64,000 bases of DNA from Plectosphaerella cucumerina. Its lineage: Eukaryota > Ascomycota > Sordariomycetes > Glomerellales > Plectosphaerellaceae. Positions 10,265 through 21,125 of the stretch are shown here, one piece after another. The notes under the pieces are model-generated. The model had not been told where the DNA came from. It saw only the letters and a program-made list of their open reading frames with translations, and did no database searches. The DNA lies in assembly GCA_020746995.1 (NCBI GenBank), contig JAGPXD010000002.1, positions 3,906,001-3,970,000 of the forward strand, given 5' to 3'. Within the stretch, counting starts at the first letter, position 1, and every line of letters starts with the position of its first letter. The translations under genes and the position numbers were made by a program.

Positions 10265-12764
10265 GATGATGGTTTGAGGCCAATTGGCTCGGCGGAATGG
10301 CTCGAAAAGGGGGTCGGGAGTTCAGACAGGAATGGTGATGTCGTCAAATGCTGTCGACCTGTGAGCAACGTCGCAGGGGTAGCACGAGTCTGTCGATGAA
10401 CAAGCAGCTCGACAGAAGCTGCAGAGAGGGAGGATGAAGGGGAAGAAAGGAGGGGGAGGGGTCGAGGAGAGGGAAAGCAAGGAGCTGTCCAGTTAAAAAA
10501 GAAAAAAAGAGGGCAGCTCGATGTCGTGGGCAGAGGAGGGGGAAGGAGCTGCTCACGGCAAGGTCCCGCGCCGACGAGGCAAGGTCGATTTGCTTGGTAG
10601 CTTGGTACTGGTAGCTCGGGAAGGTGCGACCACCGACCCGTGTCCGGGATCGAGCACGATGATAGGCAGGCCATGTGAGGTGAAAAGCTTCTTGGAGGGA
10701 CGGGATCATCTCGTGATTGTATGGCAGTTCGCCTCCCACCATCGGGACCCTTTCTTTCGATTGGACCCGAGAGCACCGGCCTCCATCATACTTTCCCCCC
10801 CTCCGGACCGTCATGCAAGAGCGAGCACCACACATCACTGACACACCCACCTACTGCTCCTTCGTACCTTCTATTGCTTCTGGCGTCGGCAGGTACGTTG
10901 GCCACCCCACCTCGCCCCCAGGCCGGAAGTCGCGGTGCAGTGTCCGGGTTTCGGTTGGAAAGAACGCTCGTGGCCGGAAGCGGAAGTAGGGGGAGCGGGC
11001 GGGTCGAAGATGTGATGACATCGATAAAGCTAGGTACGTAGGTGAAGCTCCCAGCTTTCCCCTCCAACCCGGAGGGCGCGGGCGCCAATGGCACGACTTT
11101 TGCATCCATGAACCTCAGGGACTCGACCCCTTCCCCTGGACTTGCAGGTTCTCTCCGGCAACGGCTGTCGCTCCCCGGCAGGTGCGCCCGATGGCTGTCC
11201 ATTATAGTCCAATCTGCCACCCCCATGTTTCCATAACGCAAATCCATTGCTTGCCTGTTGGCCGACTGTCGTGCTGACCTCACCCGACTGATGGGAATCC
11301 AGGCCGGCATATCACCTCGACCCGCGTGGGCGCGAGTGGGGTTGTGCTGCAGCTTGTGCGCACCGTGACGCAGAAGCGACAGGCATCACCGGGGCAGGTG
11401 GTGTGCAGATGGGGGCCAACACAACAGCCTCGCAACACACGAGAGCTCTCCCGACAGCGCTTCAGCACCTCTCACCTCCACGATGGAGTCACCGCGCATG
11501 CGGGTAGGCGCCTGATTCCCGGGCTCTACTTGCCACAAGCGGCTCGGGTGGTGCCCCCGGGGGTGGCGGCGGCTGCAGTAGCGAGGGAGAACCCAGATGC
11601 GCATGGCGAAAGGGTGTCCGGCGAGGCGACTCGACTGGCAGATGTCTGCTTCACCGCAAGGATGGACGTGGGCGTCCTGCGCGGCGTTGAGACGCGTTGC
11701 TGGTGGTGGTGTGTTTTGAGATGCAAAGGTCGGTGAGTGTCTTCAGCGAGTGTCGGAGGATGCCTTCCCCTCATTTGGAGGCTGAGCTGACAATGGCATA
11801 GGTACTGAAGCTTTTGCCCCCTTCAACAAACCAATGTTGCCCCCTTGATGGGTGGCCGCCCGAGCCCTCGACCTGCATCCAGTACGACTCGAACTCTGCC
11901 ACACCGACTCGACTCCGTCACACTGCGCGCTGTCGGCCAACCATCGATGTAACCACAGCTTGACGCCCGCTCCGTGCACCGGCCGGCATCGGGGAAATTG
12001 ATGCTTGTCGTGGGTGGCAGGCGAGGGGGCAACAACACGGAACGTACAGACGAGCGGCCAGCCGACGTGGGCAGCAGAATCCTACGACATTTCCAACTCC
12101 CCCGAGCCCGGCCACGGCGAGGCTTGCAGGCAAGCAGCAGCGGCATAATACGTATTCTCGTTCGATTCCGTTCTGTGGCCGCGGGAGACCTCACCAAGTC
12201 GGGCGCATTACCCGGGAAATGTCAGATCATAAGCTGTGACCGGCTCCGACGAACAAGTCTCATTGCCACCGAGAAATCTTGGCCACATGCCTCGTTCTCG
12301 AAAATTCCTCAAGATCGTACCACCCGCGCCTCTGGCACTGGACTCTGCTCTTGGGCGGCCGTGGGGGGCATCTCCCTCTCGGTCTCTTTCGCAGGACGTT
12401 GGTTGAGCTGCTGGGTTGATTGAGCTGCTGCGTCGCGGGGCCTAGCGCCATTCCTCTGTCATGTTACAGGCGAAAATACGAGGGGAGCATGTAGAAGCGG
12501 ATCATTAACCAGCTGCTTCAGTTTCACTTGCTCGCTTGACTTGTGCACCACGACATCATATATCAGCCAGCGTCAACCGCATTCCCTAGCAACCACACTT
12601 TTGTCATGGCGGATTGAGCCATTGGGAAGGATTCTCAACTGCACTTCGGCGTAGATTGACTACAGAAGGAGCGGGCCGTTCCACAACCCTATCGCCAGGC
12701 ATCCCAGGCAATTGAAGCCCCAGCTGCAGCCCTAGAGACCAGGGGCCGAACCAGATGGAGCCCC
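10265..12764. other. Gene-free 2.5 kb upstream of trehalose phosphorylase
   Basis: No frame here has coding character or a recognisable domain. The part next to the gene is purine-rich on the plus strand (pyrimidine-rich on the transcribed strand, about 10400-10560), with an A-rich run at 10495-10509, as in long fungal leaders. Two units of the 17-bp repeat lie at 12403-12436. Confidence 0.6.
12403..12436 (+). repeat. Two diverged units of the 17-bp repeat
   Basis: Units TTGAGCTGCTGGGTTGA (12403-12419) and TTGAGCTGCTGCGTCGC (12420-12436) keep the 17-bp phase of the arrays at 3.8 and 7.1 kb. They differ mainly by G for C at the fifth base. Orientation is as in the left arm. Confidence 0.75.
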
Positions 12765-13757
12765 CTATAGCCCCTCCTCCCTCTCGATTTCCTCCTTGCT
12801 CAGGCACCACTTGTCCTGCAACGCCTTGTCCAGTGCCAGGTTGTAGACGTCCTTTGGCCACCACTCGCCCCAGCTCGTGAGGAACATCTGCTCCGGGTCT
12901 TCCGGCAGGTCATCCCTGGTGAACGCCCTGATCACGCTGGCAGCACCTGTTCTCGCGTTAGCATTGTGTCACCCAAGGAACGGCGACCGTCGGCTGCTGC
13001 ACTCACCCTCCGGCACCGTCTTGGCGTCCGGCATGGACATCTCCAGCTTGAAACCGGCGCCGCGGCCGAGGCCCGTGTTCGGGATCAGTCCCGGCGACAC
13101 GGCGACGACGGAGCATTGACCCGCCAGCTCGCGGCGCCACCACTGCGCGGCCAGGAAGTTGACAAACTTCGTCTGCGGGTAGGTTGTTGCGCCGCCCTTG
13201 CCGGAGCCGGCGAGGAGGTCTGCGTCCAGTACGCTCGGGTCGGAAACCATTCTCACGGCGCCGGATGACACGAAGACGAGCCTGGAGCCCGACTCGACCA
13301 GCTTGTCGCGCAGTAGGTGAGTCAGGTAATGCTGCGACAAGTGATTGACGACATAGGCCTCGGACCACCTCGAACCGCGCGGGTTTGGCTTGTCGCCCGT
13401 CCCATCGCTAATGACGGCGTTGAGGAAGAGGTAATCGATGGGGCCTGGGCCGACCTTGGTGAGGGCCTGTTGCGCGAAGGTGCCGACGCCGCGAAGGTCC
13501 GCGAGCTCGAGGGGGAGGACCGTCACCTCGTGCGTGGAGGCGTCGTAGCCGAGGCCCTGGTATGCCTCGAGGGCGCTCTTGGCGTTGCGCGCGCCGAGGA
13601 TGACCCTGTACGGCTGCGATGTCGCTAGGAGCTGCTTGATGGCTTCGAAACCCTGGGGGAACTACTGTCAGCGCTGTCGACGAGTATCGGAGCAGCCGGG
13701 ACGTACGATGCCAGAGGTAGCGCCGGTCGCGACGATGGTCTTTGCCAGGGCGGTCAT
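12765..13757 (-). CDS. Short-chain dehydrogenase/reductase
   Basis: Three exons: 13757-13707, 13652-13007 and 12946-12765, encoding 292 residues. The first intron splits the Rossmann motif: exon 1 ends in TGATSGI and exon 2 starts GFEA, giving the TGxxxGIG dinucleotide-binding loop. Downstream LFLNAV replaces the usual NNAG. FVSSGAVR supplies the catalytic Ser, and YPQTK the catalytic Tyr and Lys. The 63-residue C-terminal tail after the last intron has a Trp-rich stretch, SWGEWWPKD. Such enzymes oxidise alcohols or reduce ketones with NAD(P)H; the substrate is not predictable. In plants the nearest relatives would be protochlorophyllide-reductase-like members. Confidence 0.88.
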
Positions 13758-14286
13758 TATGGCAGTTTGTACTCGTAAGCTGGAGGTCAAATGAAGTTAG
13801 GATTGTAAAACGGCGACGCCGGCTGACGGCGTGCACTTATATGGAGGATGAATTGTAATGGTCAACGTGTCTCATTGATCCGTCAGCAAGCAACATCGCC
13901 GGTGAGATTCGGACGGAACTAAGCGCTTATTCCCATGACTTTTAACCCCGGTCACATAAGTCTGGCACTGCCGAAAATCGAGCAGGATTGCGTAGAAACT
14001 CCAAAATCATCAATTGCTTTCCATGTCTCCCCCTAAAAACAAAGGGGTAACTGCCGTTTCCGTGATGCCGGCCCTGATATTGAACCATTCCCGCTCTGCC
14101 CCGAACGCCGACCGGTTTGATGTGCCCGGCCCCTGTCCGTGGTATTTTGTTCCGTTTGCGCCGCGCATGATGAAGACAAAAAAGAAAGGATCCCAAGGAC
14201 CGCTAAACGTCCGCAAATGCAAACCATCATAAAAAGCAAAGCACGTCCTGACGTGCCGTGGTCTGAGCTGTCAGGGAAGATGTCCC
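13758..14286. other. Intergenic region
   Basis: 529 bp holding the dehydrogenase promoter and the 3' end of the next reverse-strand gene. No gene, repeat or RNA was recognised. Confidence 0.6.
13836..13842 (-). promoter_or_regulatory. TATA-like box of the dehydrogenase gene
   Basis: ATATAAG on the reverse strand, 79 bp upstream of the ATG at 13757, a usual distance for fungal core promoters. Confidence 0.45.
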
Positions 14287-15976
14287 TCAGACCCAGCCCC
14301 CGCGGTCGCTGCTGCGACTCCTTTCTCTTTCCCTGCCGCTGTTTCTGTTCTCGGGTATAGGTGCAGGTCGTCGCCTCATCTCCTCCTCGTATATTGTCGG
14401 ACTCGTCAGGATTCCCTCTTGCGAAGTCGATGTCCGGTCCGGTCCCCGGCCGAGGTCATCATCGTACCAGGTGCCGCCTTCTTCCCCGAAGCGCCTGCTG
14501 CTGGCGACGGTTGGTGCTTTCGTGCTGAGGATCGAATGTCGTTTCGTGCTGAGTATCGATGGCCTCCTCGTGCTGAGGACGGATTTCGGTTTCGTGTTGT
14601 TCGGCGGCGGGGGAGGCGGCACAGGCGGCGGCGCATTCGCAGACGCATCCTTCTTCTGTATCCCAACGCCGTATGACCCATAATGCTGCACGCTCTGCCT
14701 CTCATCCACCCCTCCCATGGCCGCGTGCGTCTTGGCCGCGTCAGGCCTGTTGACGGGGCCGTCCGTATCGCCCGTGAACCGCGACCGCTCGAGGATGGAC
14801 CCGGTGCCCACGAAGGTGCCGGCGTCGGCGCCAGTGCCAATGTTGCGCAGCTCAAAGGTCACATAGTGCGGCCGCCTGGACCGGACGAGGTCGTTGTCGA
14901 GGCACCGGCTGTCGCGGTTCCTGGACTCGCTGCTGCCCGTCGTGGGACCGGAGACCGAGTTTGAGAAGTCGCCCTCGGATATAACACCGCAGTTGCGGTT
15001 GCGCGCAATCTTGCCGATGAGGTCGGCCATGGACATTTCGATGTTGAGCTTGACAATGTATGCCAGGGGGTGGAATTGCTGTGGGGCGCGTCAGGTAAGC
15101 TCCCAGACTCGGGGGTTCGCCTCCAAAACTCACCATGTAAACGAACGTATTCGGCAGGCTCATCATGGCGATGATCAGCACATCCATGCTGAGCGAGAAG
15201 CCGACAATAAACATGTTGAACTTCATCAAGCTCCTGTACTTCGTTAAGCCGTGCAAAACCTTTTTTTTTTTGCCCTGTGAGTACAACGTATAATGGCTGT
15301 AGGTCGTGGGGACTTACTAGGTTGACCTTGACGATGTGGATGAAGTAGAAGTTGAGGCATGCGTCAACGATGAGGTAGATGCCCTTTTCGCAGCGATCCC
15401 ACCACTCGTTGATCCAGATGTAGCGCTCCGAGATTTGTAAGCGCGCAGGTATCCAGATATTATAGACGGAAATATTGACGAGGGTGATTAAAACGGCGAC
15501 GCCGACCTTGAGGCGCATTGCCTTTTTGCTGTCGGTAACCAGAATCGAGCACCGGTTGACGATGATTTGTAGGAGAAACTGGACTTGAAGCGCCCATGTC
15601 GTAACTGCCAGGGCATGTCAGCTTGCTTCTGCGCCCCTATCTCGAGTCCCCGATGCGCAGACTTACGGATGATAAAGTAAAACTCAAAGCTTGGGGGTAT
15701 AACGTGGAGCAGGTACAGAAAGCAGATGATGCCGAAAATCAGGCACACGAGGATCTCGAGCCATATCATCCAGATGTACGCGTTTGTGAAGACGCGCGAG
15801 CCGTGACGGTTCCACATCTGCCTCGTCTGCTTCAGGGCCGTCCAGCACGTGAGCCAGCCGAAGCCGATGGTGAAGCCCCAGGCCAGGGAGGCGATGACAA
15901 TGTCCGACTGGGTCACTTCCTCGAGGACGAAGTGGCTCGGGATGAGGAAGCCGTCGAAGCCCGTCTGCTTCGCCAT
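14287..15976 (-). CDS. Fungal multi-pass integral membrane protein with a disordered tail
   Basis: Four exons: 15976-15667, 15604-15318, 15259-15134 and 15078-14287, encoding 504 residues. About seven hydrophobic segments fill the first 260 residues. Conserved-looking blocks include QVQFLLQIIVNRC, FNMFIVGFSLSMDVLIIAMM, and SLPNTFVYM joined to QFHPLAYIVKLNIEMSM. The remaining half is polar: a Pro run (PPPVPPPPPPNN), three LSTxRxSILST-like repeats around residue 410, and an Arg/Ser-rich end. This is a well-spread but uncharacterised ascomycete membrane family with a receptor-like layout. The third exon start was set at 15259, after an intron ending in A11-G, because this keeps LVLHGLTKY in register with relatives; acceptor 15275 would insert five extra residues. 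Confidence 0.85.
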
Positions 15977-18324
15977 TCCCGCTGGCGAGACCGAGACCGA
16001 GACCGCGCGGGTCGGCCTGGGCTGCGCGGCGGCGTCGTTGGAGGAAGTGGGAGGAGGAGGAAGAGGCAGCAGTTGTCGGGACGTGGTGGCATCATGACCT
16101 CAGGCCGCCGGGGAGGTCAAGAGGGGGACGAGCGGTGTGGTCGACTGCGCGAGGTCGTTCGCAACCCGGGGCACGGGGTGGCCGGTGGACGAAGGGTCGG
16201 TGTGGGGGAAACGGGACCGGGGGAGGGTTCACTTCAAGACGGGCATGACATGCTCTGGCGTCTGATGTTGTAGCCCAGGGCTCGAGCGAGGTCTGGCGAG
16301 GGTGTTCGAAGCTCCCTTGGAGCAAAGGCCGCAAGAGCAAGGATGATGCGACGTAGGTCCTCTGGGTTGGAGGGAGAGCGGCCGGTCAGAGATATCAAGG
16401 GGTCCGGGGGTGCGAGTCAGGGGAGGGCGACTGGGCGGTTACGTCGTTCGGAAATCGGGGTCGAGAGCCGATGATTCCTTGGTAGGTCAGCGTCGGAGTG
16501 ATCACCGCCGGGGAGGTAAATTTGTAGCGTTGAAGGAGAAAATGGGGGTGGGTGGGAGTGTTGGTAGAGTGAAATAGACAGACAGGGTTCACCTCGAGGG
16601 GGAAGAGCGGCTGGTAGTGTGCAGGGAAACGAAACTAGAGAGCCACGTCTTCCAGTTGACAGCATGTGAGCTCGGGAGGCGAAGGGGCGGCAACGTTTGT
16701 GAGGGAGCGCCGTCTATTTTTTCTTCTTTCTAGATTTTTCTGCCCTCCCCAGGTAGCCGCGCAGAAGGTTTCCCGGGGGCGCGCGAGGTGGTACGGGAGC
16801 CCGAGGCGGGAAAGGTGTGCCTCGACGATGTACCGTACTCCTAGCTTCCTCCCCCCTCCTCCGTGGAGACGGGGCCAGATCGACCCAAGGGAAGATCCGA
16901 TGGGGGGAGATAGGGTGAGAAATGAACATCATCTCGGACCCTTCAATGCCCCGGCCTCCAGCAAACCCGCGCCGCTACCGCCCTACCGCTAGGGAAGGAT
17001 AGTACGGACGGGCTGTTGACAATGTTCGATGATGATGGTTGACGACGGGGCCTGGCTCGGCCGCCGGCAGAGAGACAAATTTCCTGGGTCCCCTTGCGCT
17101 CCTCGCGCCTCCGAGTCCTCGCCCGGGCCGGCCGCTGGAACTAGAGGTGAAGGGGGCGCCCTCGCGCGACTCATACGCCTGCGTTAGGGCCTCGTCCATA
17201 CCTGGAAGGGGAATCACTACCGTCGAACGGTGGTCGGACGGACTGGACGAAACATGTCCCAGCCAGAACTCTATTCCAGCACCCCGGGGCTCAAGAGGTT
17301 GCCCGCCTCCCCCAGGGAGCCGTCGATCGGCCGCGCTGCTTGGCAGCTCGGGCCCAGGGGGGGAAAGAAGGATCCTCGCCGCCGGCCAGTCGGGACGCAA
17401 CGGCACGCTCTGCCAAGACGCCACCGGCGCTGCAGGTTTCTCTTTTGTAATGAGGGATGGTGAACAAGGCGGGTTGGACGTGGATGGTGATCTGGTTCCG
17501 GCCGTCACTCCCCGGGCCGTTGAGCTCGCTGACTTTTGGCAAATGCGGGGGATGTCTCTGGGTGGCAGTGGGTGCCGTGCTTGTGTAGGGCAGGATCTCC
17601 ATGCTTTGCCGGGAGGAATCGGGGGAAATGATGGCCTGCATCTCATATGCCGCTGGTGCGTGAGTGCGTGCGCTCGCCCCTGTCCAGCCAGCGCTCAGCC
17701 GCTCAGGCGCAGACATACTTGGCAAGGGGCCTGTTCTTTGCCATACTCGTACTCATCAATGTACTTCCCGAATCTCCAGCCCCCTCGCCGGCTCATCTGC
17801 CGCCAAATAGCCCAAGAAGCCAAGTGTCGCTGCGCGAGTAAGTCAGTGGCAGCGAGGGGCGTCAAGGTCAGCACCAGGCGAGTGGCCTGAGATGAGTTTG
17901 GCCGAGGGCTTGCGCCAGCAGAGGTTGACAAGAAGCCTCTTTTAGTAATTGCAATGCGTTCCGCCCGAGTCTCCTGGGTGCGATGCTTCGCGAGTGTCGC
18001 ATGGCAGCTAAACTGGTACACTTGTAATCCCAATCGCTACAGCAGGTCAATCGACGCAGCAGGTCAACCGATGCAGCAGGTCAATCGACGCAGAAAGTCC
18101 CAGCTGTCATGTCATTCCCAAAAAGCCAGGCATCTCCAATTCTCCGTGCAGTGACCGCCTATTTCGCGACTCGCCAGAGCTGCTGCGGTCCCCTGCGCCT
18201 TCTCTAATAAATCATCCCATCATGTCCGAGCTGCCCTCCCGATGCAGTTCCCGTTGCCTATTTGTCGCGTGCGCCGGGACCCTAGACGTCTTGTGCATGA
18301 TGCAGAGACCAAAGCCGCCAGCCT
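15977..18324. other. Gene-free 2.3 kb with a 17-bp array
   Basis: Upstream of the membrane-protein gene and downstream of the acyltransferase gene. Several GC-rich frames are open, the longest 283 codons at 17039-17890, but none shows a domain, a plausible amino-acid composition or spliced neighbours. A three-unit 17-bp array lies at 18046-18096. Confidence 0.55.
18046..18096 (-). repeat. 17-bp tandem array, three units
   Basis: Units GTCAATCGACGCAGCAG (18046-18062), GTCAACCGATGCAGCAG (18063-18079) and GTCAATCGACGCAGAAA (18080-18096), preceded by a degenerate copy ending at 18045. Orientation matches the array at 7115-7215. Confidence 0.9.
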
Positions 18325-20115
18325 CTACAGGGCAGGCCCGTCCCAAGTGTCACGTCTCAGCCGCATGAAGACGGCCTGTTTATGGGGGAGGGAGACCTCG
18401 CGCTCTCGAGCAAAGTTGTTCTTGTGCAACAGCTGGAGAAACCTGCCAAGCAAAGTTAGCGACTCGAAATGAACCACCCACCCGTGCGTGCGCGCGGGAA
18501 GCCCCGGGCCCGGGCGCCTGGACCTTGGACCTTGGGCCTTGGACTGAGGGGCCCTGTCGGCCCGAGAGCGGGGCCGCCGAAGACCGGGGCTGAAAGGACT
18601 GGGGTGAGGAATTTGGGGGATGCCTAACCTGTCGTTGTCGATGCGCGGCTCGACGCAAAGGCTCATTGTTCGGTAGTCCTCGCAGAAGCACCAGTGCGCC
18701 ACGCTGGAAAGCCACGTCGACACTCTACCCCGGGCCCAGTCCTCGCCAACAAAGACATGCATGCCGCGGTCCCAGTCCGTCGCCTCAGCGCCGAGATGCC
18801 GCCCAAGCGTGTCCTCCTTGACCCAGTATATCTCGAAGTAGCCGAACGGGACGCCATCCCACATGGCGATCACCGGGAAGGAATGCTGCGCTGACAGTGC
18901 GTCGCTCAGAAATGACGGCGTATACGTCCCCCAGAATGCCGAAACACGGGGCTTGGATAACCACGTCTGCAGCAGCGACGTGTCTGACAGCGTCGTCAGG
19001 TGCGTCTGCTCTGGAGGCGAGGGGCCGACAGGACCGAGGTAGGGCACCGGCTTTGGCGCGATGGACGCAACGCGGAACGAGAGGTACTGGTTGAAGCTGG
19101 GCACGAAGCGTGTGTAGAAAACCTCGCCCATCCGCGGCGGCTTTGGGCGCAATGGATGGCGGATGCCGTTGGTCATGGTGTACATGAGCGGCGCTGGAGG
19201 GTAGTACGTCGGTAGGTGCGAGGTCGAGTAGAAGGGTCCGATGGGGAAGCTCGGTGCGTGGACGACAGTCATGGGCGCTGGCCCGCCAGGTACATCGACA
19301 TCAAGGCGGCCCTGGCCTGTGATGCTGGGGTGGCTCGCGTGGCTCGCACCCGAGGGCATAGGGGAATGCGACGGCGTCATGTGCTTGGAGTGAGGCCTCG
19401 AGTGCGATTGTTCGCTGGGACTGGGCGACCCAGGCCTACTGCCGGCGGGCGAGTCTGGGTAGGAAAGCGCCGGGTTGCGCGCCAAGGTGAAGAGGAAGAG
19501 GCGACCAGGAATCTGCCAGAACATGCGCCTGGTGACAACCATCTGCACCCACTCCTCGCCGCTGTCGTCGGGGTTCATGCCGACGGCCGAGTTGAGGTTG
19601 GCAATGAGCCCCATGCGCTCGAGCTTGGGGATGAGGTTCCGTCCACGCAGCACGCCGTCGCGCTTGATGGCGATGCGCCACTCACCCTTTGGCTTGGCTC
19701 TATCCGGGGTGTTCTTCGCTGCTTCAGGGTTGAGGAAGGGCGAGGGCTCGGCCTGGTGGAAGTACCAGTAGAGGGTGATCCAGAGCATCATGGCGATCTG
19801 GCGCGTGGGGCTGGCGGCGGGCTTGAACTCGCTGTTCGAGGGGTTTGATATGGACGATATAAAGAGCGTGTCGTTCTGGAGCGTCGGCCTACGGTAGGTG
19901 CGCACTCGTTTCCTCCGGTCCCGCTGGTCTGCATCGTAGGGGTCGGCCACATCGTCGGGGCCCATGTCCTCCTCGGTGCTGAGGACGATGGTCCAGCCAA
20001 TGGGGAAGGCATTGGGGTGGGTGCTGAGCTCCTGCGACTTGAAGAAGACGCCGGCGAAGACAGGGGTGACTGTGAAGTTCTGGCCGTCGGGCAGGTGCAG
20101 CATCGAGGGGGCCAT
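18325..20115 (-). CDS. N5-hydroxyornithine acyltransferase, SidF/SidL type (siderophore synthesis)
   Basis: Two exons, 20115-18629 and 18442-18325, encode 534 residues. The 186-bp intron is a multiple of three and stays open, so an unspliced reading of 596 residues is also possible. Its GTTAGG donor, GCTAAC branch site and GGCAG end, and a Pro/Arg-rich translation foreign to the family, argue for splicing. The C-terminal third is the IucB/AcsD-like GNAT acyltransferase domain: FWGTYTPSFLS, FPVIAMWDGVPFGYFEIYWV, the DWDRGMHVFVGE segment and CVEPRIDNDR, joined to FLQLLHKNNF and PHKQAVFMRL. The N-terminal 250 residues are less conserved. The enzyme transfers an acyl group to N5-hydroxyornithine during hydroxamate siderophore assembly. 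The C-terminus GPAL is not a canonical PTS1, so a peroxisomal SidF role is not shown. No other siderophore gene is nearby. Confidence 0.82.
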   Translation of the reverse strand: MAPSMLHLPDGQNFTVTPVFAGVFFKSQELSTHPNAFPIGWTIVLSTEEDMGPDDVADPYDADQRDRRKRVRTYRRPTLQNDTLFISSISNPSNSEFKPAASPTRQIAMMLWITLYWYFHQAEPSPFLNPEAAKNTPDRAKPKGEWRIAIKRDGVLRGRNLIPKLERMGLIANLNSAVGMNPDDSGEEWVQMVVTRRMFWQIPGRLFLFTLARNPALSYPDSPAGSRPGSPSPSEQSHSRPHSKHMTPSHSPMPSGASHASHPSITGQGRLDVDVPGGPAPMTVVHAPSFPIGPFYSTSHLPTYYPPAPLMYTMTNGIRHPLRPKPPRMGEVFYTRFVPSFNQYLSFRVASIAPKPVPYLGPVGPSPPEQTHLTTLSDTSLLQTWLSKPRVSAFWGTYTPSFLSDALSAQHSFPVIAMWDGVPFGYFEIYWVKEDTLGRHLGAEATDWDRGMHVFVGEDWARGRVSTWLSSVAHWCFCEDYRTMSLCVEPRIDNDRLGIPQIPHPSPFSPGLRRPRSRADRAPQSKAQGPRSRRPGPGLPARTHGWVVHFESLTLLGRFLQLLHKNNFAREREVSLPHKQAVFMRLRRDTWDGPAL

Positions 20116-21125
20116 GTCGGGCTGTCGGGCGCGGTCTTGCGCGGTGCGGCGAGGGTATAAAGGGAGAGAGGTGTCTCGTGCCTGTTGTCCGCTTGTGTCA
20201 GCGCAATCGTGGGTGATAGTGGCCGCCCCGGCTCAAGAGAAATGGACCGTAGAAAAAAGGCAGATGCCAGACCTACTTGATGGTATCGATGAACTGATGG
20301 CGGGGTACGGCGGGGTTAAGCTCCGCCTGTTATCGCGCACGCCGGGGTTGATGACGGCGATACCGAGTGCCTTCTCTGGCAATTGCGCGCGTGATGCTTC
20401 GGTGCAAGGCGTCTAGAAGGTGTGCGAGAGGATCGGATTGCGCCGAACAGACAGATCAGTCCATGCCTCGTCTGGGGTGATGGGGTGATGCTGCTGTCGG
20501 CAGATGGGCGACCAGGGGAATCCAGTCGCGTCTTGTCTTGGACGACGGTGTTGTTGGCTGACTTTTGGCAGTGGTCTGATTTGCACCCGGATCAGGAGCT
20601 CCATCCTGGCAGCTCCTCGAAGCGGGACCCGACTGGCGGGGTAACCCCTGCTGCGATTGGCAGGCGCCGCCCAAGCTCCCAGCCCGGCCGCTGAAGCTCC
20701 ACCGTCTTCAGCGCCCCGCCGAATCCGTCGTGACATCACCAGAATTGGTGCCATCTTTGCTCCCATCAAATTGACAACCACCACACTCTGCACCAGAATA
20801 AGGCAGTCTCCAGAATCGTATCACCGGGTAAAATAACCGAACTCAAGGAGCACTTCATAGGATGGAAATGCATTGACTATATGCCGTACGCTCGAAGCAA
20901 CTATCGCACGCTCGCCATGTCTAATGCTCAGTCTCAATCTGGTGTAGATGTAGACGAAAAGGACAGCACACAACCCCTGACCCAGAGCCTCCTATGATAA
21001 GAAGCAAGAATGTATGGGGGTATCACACTAAGGAAACAAAAACAAAAAGACGCCGAGCAGAGCCGCAAAGACGGGGAAGAGGGAGGAGCCGAGAGGCATC
21101 TTCCAGCCTCATCTGCCCTCACCCC
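20116..21125. other. Intergenic region
   Basis: 1 kb between the acyltransferase start and the MCU stop, both on the reverse strand. It contains the acyltransferase promoter and the MCU 3' region. No gene or repeat was seen; GATA-type iron-response sites were not examined exhaustively. Confidence 0.55.

Noticed and set aside
17039..17890. Forward frame of 283 codons
   Set aside because: High-GC open frame rich in Gly, Arg and Pro, with no domain, no signal peptide and no splice context.
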